From: Diorhabda sublineata
Taxonomy: Eukaryota > Arthropoda > Insecta > Coleoptera > Chrysomelidae
Reading direction: 5' to 3'
Length of the DNA stretch: 64,000 nt
NCBI RefSeq assembly: GCF_026230105.1
Contig: NC_079475.1
Span: 35,090,086-35,154,085 of the forward strand
The translations under genes and the position numbers were made by a program. Shown one piece after another: positions 58,047-64,000 of the stretch. The notes below the pieces were generated by a model that did no database searches, was not told where the DNA came from, and worked only from the letters and a program-made list of their open reading frames with translations. Within the stretch, counting starts at the first letter, position 1, and each line of letters begins with the position of its first letter.

Positions 58047-58604
58047 GTACGTTATAATTCATGTATTATATGTATGAGCATGTGCAATTTGTATTTATTA
58101 AATAATTATTGATGTAGTTCATATAAATAGATATTTGAAAACAACACATAAAATTAGATAATCAACCCAATATGAATTATCGAGATTATTGACTATTGCA
58201 AAAAGTTTAATGTAAAATATTTCGTCGATTAGTCATAATAAATGTATATGAAATGAATAAATTGAATAAATATATATTTATATATGTATATTATTTTCAT
58301 TAATTAACAAATTTACCCTTTTATACAGTATCAACCTTTTTTAAGTTAAATAAACTCTTTTTGCGTCTGGTTAGACTATCGAACTTAAGGAGTAATCTCC
58401 AGTCGTGCGTCGGAGCTGACACACACAATTTTTTTTAATAAAATATATTATATGTTTATTAATATTTTGAACATTTCAATCAAGATTAGAAAAAAATTAC
58501 CAAAATAACAAACGAATTTGTGTTATTAAATTTTACAATTCTTTTCTTCGCCATATATAAATGCCATCTAAAGATAGTTATTACTACATAAGTAGAAAAA
58601 TAAA

Positions 58605-58684
58605 AAATGACATCAGTGCGACTTGAACCTGGAACCTCCCGCAATTAAGTCCCGTAATTTAGCCACTACACTACGGAGACCTTA
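58605..58684 (-). other. tRNA-like sequence, degenerate (tRNA pseudogene or SINE head)
   Basis: The minus strand has a perfect Pol III A box (TAGTGTAGTGG) and a near-match B box (GGTTCAAGTCG) at tRNA spacing. The T-arm and acceptor stem do not pair, and no proper anticodon loop forms, so it is not a working tRNA. A tRNA-derived SINE is the likely alternative. Confidence 0.5.
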
Positions 58685-59320
58685 ATAATACGTTTTTTAA
58701 CATACTACTGCTTAAAGTATGTTTCTTTATGCACTAGTTTCTATTATCATTGTCCATCGTCAATTTTTGTTAATTAAAAAAGTCCACCTGAGAAATCTTA
58801 TTAAAACGATCGTCAATGGAGAATGTCCTCAACTATTTTGATCAACTACAAGTAATGAAAGAACATGAAAAAAAAACATTAATAACGAAAATCACTCAAA
58901 ATCAGAAATATATGACCACAGAAATTAACAATAACAATTATAGTTTACTTTCGAATAATAATTACCTGGGGGTTCGTCTCGGTTTACAAGACAAAAATGT
59001 TTTCCTTTTAGCTCTTGCTTTTTTTTTAAATATTGTGCCTATAATTTCCAGTTTCTTTCTTTTAAATGTTTATTTATATTTTATGAATTTACTAATGCTT
59101 TTTATCCTCATGAATTGTAAAAACAATAAAGAAATAAAATCAGTATCGGGGTGGCATTAATAGCAGTATGAACAAAAATCGGGACGTTTTTAATTTTTTT
59201 TTAAAACAAACCAGGTAAGCTTCAAAGACTATGACCAGGCACACTGAGAATGAATTCATGACCTTGGACTCGGAAATCTTCCTAAGAAAAAGGAGTTCAC
59301 TGTGCGCGAAAAATTTGGAA
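58685..59320. other. AT-rich sequence with a 114-residue ORF of doubtful reality
   Basis: The plus-strand ORF at 58816-59160 starts MENVLNYFDQLQVMKEHEKK and ends in a hydrophobic stretch. Composition follows the local AT bias and no family is recognised. Confidence 0.25.
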
Positions 59321-59324
59321 GGGG

Positions 59325-59822
59325 AGTCGGGGACCCACCGATTGGCTTCGATTTTTTATCAGATACTCTGTCACACACTAGATGGATTGATTGTACCTAA
59401 AAAGATTTTCGTTTCGCAAAGAAACGGTATGGAAAAAATGTTTCCCAGCCTAACCACGTATTTTCAGCTACTGATATTTTGTACCTATATTTAGATTGTT
59501 GCGAATTTCGTAGAAAATTGAAAAAACACTATATAGATAATTTTGGTGTGAAGAAACCGAATTTTCACTTATAGGAAGATACTGCAAAAATAATAGAAAT
59601 AATATGACGGATGAAGGAGTTTTTTTGTGTCATAGAACATCTAAACATAAGCACAAAATATAAGTAGCTGAAAATACGCGGTTAGGTTAGGTTATGAAAA
59701 TTTTTTTCATCCCCTTTTCTCGTGAGACGTCAAAAATCCTTTTATGTACAATTATGTAGTGTGTGATAGAGTATCTGGGAGACATTTGGTGGGTTCTCGA
59801 TTTTGGAACTCCAGTAAAAAGG
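59325..59822. repeat. foldback repeat (inverted arms of about 165 bp)
   Basis: Arm 59325-59490 and arm 59655-59822 are inverted relative to each other (GGGACCCACC/GAACCCACC, CAGATACTCT, TCACACACTA, CCTAACC, TATTTTCAGCTACT). The roughly 165-bp spacer shows no coding sequence. It resembles a MITE or foldback element; outer boundaries and target duplication are unclear. Confidence 0.65.
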
Positions 59823-60128
59823 GGGTGTTTTGGTTTGCCAAAAAACCCAGTAACCCTTTTATACTGTTGCTCCTATAAAAAAAGTGACCTAAAGAAATAG
59901 GGTGTAGAATCAATTTATGACATCAAATCATAAGGTTCCTATTAAAAAAATATGTTTTCTCGGCCACCCTGAATATCACAACCAAAATTTGAACACAGAG
60001 ATCGATTCCTCGTTAAAAAATTATGGGTGCTTACGTTTCACTTTTTTATACGGCCAATACCCCGGCAATAAAATGTCCAATAATTTGGTGTTTCCCCCTA
60101 GTATGCGGCGGCTTGTAAGTCAACTTAC

Positions 60129-60300
60129 CCTAGCACTCTTTGGTGATAATAATTCTTTGTTTTCTTTGGACTTCGGCATGGAATATTCATTCTTTAAACT
60201 TGATAGAAGCTTTAATTCAACAGATTTGATACAAGCAATTTTTGCGAATTCTTCTATATCCGTTTGGATGTTATAGAAATCTCTCTCAGCATACATATTT
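60129..60300 (-). CDS. candidate exon or pseudogene fragment, unidentified
   Basis: The minus strand reads AERDFYNIQTDIEEFAKIAC, IKSVELKLLSSLKN, EYSMPKSKENKELLSPKSAR and then a good donor GTAAGT at 60128, after which a stop follows at once. The composition is coding-like and helical. Upstream AG sites (for example at about 60292) could serve as acceptor. No family was recognised and no partner exon found. Confidence 0.28.
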
Positions 60301-60965
60301 AGATTGAAAACTAGTCATGGGAGATATCCTGCCCATCTTGCTTAGCTGGGTAGCAGATAATAACCCTGTACCTGAGAGGATAATTCTCAAGATGATCTTA
60401 ATCATATTTTCATTAGATGCAGCAATTACATTATACAAAACAAATTGTTTACCTTTTACACCATTCAACCATGAAACTGTGGTTGATGGGTTTGCTTCCA
60501 AACCATTTCCTTCAATAAACACTCACTCAATTTTTGATAGCTCGACGCTGTCGATAAAATAAGAATGTTTATGATGCTTTAGAAATCGGTTAAAGTTAGT
60601 TTCATGTGCATAGTATCGAATTAATTAATAAAAATTCAAGGATAAAAGGAGAGAAAACCTTATATACTTCACGGGATGTAAGTATACTTACTAGTCTTCT
60701 ACTTTATTGCCAGCTGTTGCTATATACGTTTAGTAAATATTACTTACATTCCATGTATTGGAAATAACTTTTATTTTGACTAAAGTAACTCCATTCAGTT
60801 TTCTTTATAATGCATAAAGTTAAAAAGTATCTTCCCACAGGCGGTAAAAGTCCTTGTGCGGCACTGCCAACTAGAGCAGCACAAATATCATTGAAATATG
60901 AAGAAGCGCCAACTAGTTTTTTTTAGAAACGAAATACCAACTTAACTTTGTATAAACTGAAAATG
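60301..60965. other. AT-rich sequence, nothing recognised
   Basis: ORFs on both strands at 60286-60562 overlap and are not family-like. Confidence 0.35.
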
Positions 60966-60969
60966 TGTA

Positions 60970-61290
60970 GATATACTTGATGTAAAAAATTCGGGAGGGA
61001 AAATATGACGTGAAAATAAATCTGTGCCCAAAAAATTTTCTTAAACGATCCCTCGTTTCTGAATTATAGACCTTTAATGTTGCGAAATCAGACCATATTT
61101 TTAAGTGTATTTTCTAAATTATACATTCGAACAATACGAATTTTTGATGGATGATTACGTATGTGAATTTGACGGAATAAATAATTCTACACTCCTATCT
61201 GAAGGCCTGGGGCGGCTCATGCGCATGGTTAACAATCCGTAGCTTTTACAGGGACAACCGGTAGAATCTAAAGATAAATTTTCAATCTTT
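60970..61290. repeat. dispersed repeat, copy 2
   Basis: Related to 35811-36300. The 140-bp core at 61138-61275 shares long identical words with 35889-36031 in the same orientation. Confidence 0.72.
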
Positions 61291-61504
61291 GTTTAACTCG
61301 ATCAAATTTATGGTTTAGGAGATATGTAGATTTTTAGATCGTTGTATATGGTAAAGAAACTGTTCGCCATTCTGATGAAAACTATCATAAATTGTAATTA
61401 TATATTGAAATTGAACTGAATACTGTCGAATATCGTGTTACGTGAAAAAATTTAAATTGAAAATTTAGTTGGTTAGCCTACAACTTATCAAATAAAACCA
61501 AAAT

Positions 61505-61800
61505 AAACTATAATAAATGATCGAAGTGGCCGCCTTGCATTTCTACACACTTCCGGAGTCTACGGAGGGTATTTCTTTGAACTTGGAAGAGTATTCCAAG
61601 ATTCCGCCTTATAGCGTCTTAATGGAAGTTTATTCTATCGATAATTTCGTTCCAGGTGTTTACTGGTGTTGCATATAGTTTCTAGATAAACAACGAGTTG
61701 ATAATACATTTGTTGGAAAAGTACTGTTCACTGATGAAGCTGGTTTCACACGTGTAAAAAGTGTGGCCGCAATAATATCTTGATCGCTCCAAAATTGTAC
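61505..61800. pseudogene. two head-to-head transposase fragments
   Basis: The minus strand of 61505-61680 reads LYATPVNTWNEIIDRINFH, RRNLGILFQVQRNTLRRLRK, CVEMQGGHFDHLL and stop, a typical C-terminus of IS630/Tc-like DDE transposases. The plus strand of 61690-61760 reads RVDNTFVGKVLFTDEAGFTR, the first catalytic Asp region of the same class. They point away from each other, so the element has been rearranged. Confidence 0.78.
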
Positions 61801-63095
61801 TATGCAGTTGGAATCATAGAGTTAAAATTGATAGATAGCGAGCTATCGGAACTTATTCAAGTGGGCTTGAAGGACTAACTAGATTGCCATGACGTAGAAG
61901 TTTCCAGGGGTGGAAATGTAAAGAAAGAAATAACAAGTTTTGATTTTAATAGCGAGATAAATAGTTGGAAACCAATGCTCTTTTTCTCTTATTCAATAGA
62001 ACAATTTCTTTTCTCTCTCTCTCTCTCTCTCTACCTCACATTCTATGGAAGGTATTTTCCAACCACTTGCAGAAGGCATACCACGGCGTGCTTTTGTTTC
62101 CGTCTTGTCCATCTTCGAACAGAGAGATTTCTTTTTCTAAAGGTAGATTAATTATTATATTTAATTTCAGTGAAAACATCAAATCCTGGATTTTTTAGGA
62201 TTGTATTTTTCAATTTTGGTTGTAATTTCTTCCAGTGGATTTATGGGAGGAAGGATCAAGAGAAAAAAAAGAAGTTAATACGATTTTTTTATTATACGTT
62301 TCATTTGCCGTACACATATATTTTATTCGATAAGTAGTTTTGCAATATTAAAAATTGCATCGTGGATCGCAGCTTCAACCTTTACTCAAACTTCATTCCA
62401 TTTATAAAGCAATTTGAAAAATTAGCATAAAGATTAAGTTAATAATATTTTCATGGATATAATTTAAAAACAGTAAATGTGAACAGTAAACACGTAAATA
62501 CTTAGGTAGTTTCAAATTTTTTAATATCACATCGACGGAAATATAGACTACAACCGCTAGATGTGGCGGTATTTGAATCAATTCAGATAGAACTTTGCAG
62601 AGGAATGGATAAATATATGAGAGATCATCCAGTCAAAAAGATAAGATAATAGAACAAGCATGAAAGAAGTTTTTATCAGCGAATTTAAATCTTAAATATT
62701 TTGACTTATTTGAAAAAGTCTGGTATGAAACCTTTTACTTCAGACGCATTTAAGAAGAGTGATTTGATTGGGGTGTCTTTTATATTGTCTTACGTAGCCA
62801 CTGCAGTGATAGAGTGATAGAGCCAGTCACTCAATTTCCTTACTACTTTCTAGACCTAGCCGGGGCAGAATGAAACATCATCATAGTCCAGTCATTATAG
62901 TAAGTTCACTTCGGAATTCGAGATACCCAGCTGTAAGTCTGTAAATACTTGTACATTGACACCCTAAAAGTTGTCTCAGAACCTACATATGGTAGGGTGT
63001 AAGCAACTATTAAATTTCAAGGTCAAAGTCACAAACATCGGTTTTTTTCGCTTTTTTGGAAATATCTCATTTCCTATGGGTTTTTTGCTATTTGT
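61801..63095. other. AT-rich sequence with a (TC)n microsatellite
   Basis: A TC run lies at about 62013-62031. No gene or element recognised. Confidence 0.5.
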
Positions 63096-63103
63096 ATTTG
63101 TTA

Positions 63104-64000
63104 TCAATATTGTAGAATATAAAATTCTCTACAAATTTTGTTTGAAAAAATTTTTTATACGGTGAACCGTTTTCGAGATAGAGGGCGGAGAGCGCGCGGT
63201 CACACCATCACTAGTTGATGAACTATCGATAAATCAATGATTATAAATATTTGTCAATTTTTATTGACTATTATATTTCATCATTTTTTTCCTTATTGGC
63301 AGTCTATAATGCTCCGAAATCTGTGAAAAGTCTCGATCATCTTCGTTATATGCATTACGTTAAGTCTACAAAACTTAATAAACCTGTGCAGCTTTTAAAT
63401 ATTAAATTAAATATCAGAGCGAAGATGGAACCTTTGACCCCGACATCATGGAAGAACTTGAGACAAATGTCATTGAAGACGATAATGAAGACCAGTTTGA
63501 AATTTACCAGCAGCCAGAAGTCGACGATGAAGAGGAAGAAGATGATTAAAATTATAAATTGTACTTTTTGTAGCCTTTATTCCATTTCTTTACTTTCAAT
63601 AAAGATAAATGTATTCAATATTTTTTAATGAAAAGATTAATTCATAATTTATTAATTAGGTTAAATTTCAAATATAATTCCTATATTTTCATTAACAATT
63701 CTGCTATAAGATGGGCAGGTAAGTGTTGTTAAATAAATTAATACTGAATAAAAAGTGGATAAGTTAGGAAAAAAATGATAAAATATAATATAATAGTTAA
63801 TAAAAATTGACAAATATTTATAATAATTGATTTATCGATAGTTCATCAACTATATATGGCGCGTTTTCGACCGGAGGCACCGGTTGACCTGGAGTGATGC
63901 TGTGACCGCGCGCTCTTCGCCCTCTATCTCGAAAACGGTTCACCGTATAAAAAATTTTTTTGAACAATATTTGTAGAGAATTTTGTATTCTACAATATTA
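63104..64000 (+). mobile_element. long-TIR DNA element with deleted ORF, running off the window
   Basis: Arm 63104-63275 and arm 63795-64000 are inverted copies (TATTGTAGAATA, TATACGGTGAACCGTTTTCG, AGATAGAGGGCG, GCGCGCGGTCACA, GATGAACTATCGATAAATCA). The right arm has about 41 extra bases (TATATGGCGCGTTTTCGACC onward). Between them the plus strand reads NAPKSVKSLDHLRYMHYVKS in one frame and, after an internal deletion and frame change, DGTFDPDIMEELE to an acidic EEEEDD end and a stop at about 63550; AATAAA follows at 63598. The superfamily was not named. Confidence 0.75.

Noticed and set aside
58605..58684. Functional tRNA gene
   Set aside because: T-arm, acceptor stem and anticodon loop do not form despite good internal promoter boxes.
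58816..59160. 114-residue small membrane protein gene
   Set aside because: Hydrophobic C-half follows from T-rich sequence, and no family, splice or promoter support was seen.
60286..60562. Overlapping ORFs on both strands
   Set aside because: Neither shows family features; both are likely chance openings in AT-rich DNA.

Overview
The window is a piece of an AT-rich animal nuclear genome, most likely an insect. It has spliced genes with GT-AG introns of 55 bp to over 2 kb, a dense mixture of arthropod-type transposable elements (mariner, Tc1, pogo, piggyBac, hAT, Helitron, Penelope, several non-LTR families), and no operons or bacterial signals. The species cannot be read from the sequence.

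The one well-supported gene lies on the minus strand from 22232 down to 7026. Eleven coding exons join with consistent splice sites and reading phase into a 1753-residue protein if translation starts at 22205. It has a long Lys/Ser/Glu-rich, probably disordered N-terminal half (residues 1-912), a Cys/His-rich block (about 981-1167) that looks metal-binding, an acidic/basic linker, a conserved-looking block around residues 1390-1435, and a Pro/Ser/Thr-rich C-terminal part with a short charged helix-like stretch. It reads as a nuclear chromatin or transcription factor, but I cannot name the family. An additional splice-flanked minus-strand exon candidate at 40914-41003 may belong further 5', but its phase does not join directly to the 22232 exon. 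The larger introns of this gene carry transposon debris: RT plus mariner in intron 1, mariner plus Penelope in intron 3, pogo in intron 4, mariner in intron 8, an RNase H fragment in intron 10.

From 22.2 kb to the right end I see no confident host gene, only transposons at different stages of decay. The clearest are: a 1057-bp Tc1-like element with TIRs and TA duplication (22873-23929); a 260-bp hAT-type MITE with a perfect 8-bp target duplication (29330-29589); a long-TIR element carrying an RT fragment inside it (30796-33347); a DDE transposon interrupted by a mariner (33720-35640); a second mariner next to RT debris (38.2-39.45 kb); a Helitron N-terminal fragment (41.7-42.6 kb); a 1-kb palindrome (48.69-49.69 kb); piggyBac, hAT and mariner remnants (49.85-52.27 kb); a four-copy tandem array of a LINE 3' coding end (53.775-55.115 kb); a 700-bp internally deleted hAT with TSD (56625-57324); a foldback repeat (59.3-59.8 kb); and a long-TIR element running off the right edge (63.1-64.0 kb).

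No CRISPR array, rRNA, phage or defence system is present. The most interesting items are the unnamed Cys-rich gene, the tandem LINE-end array whose four copies share one nonsense codon, and the three long-TIR elements whose residual ORFs end in acidic tails.
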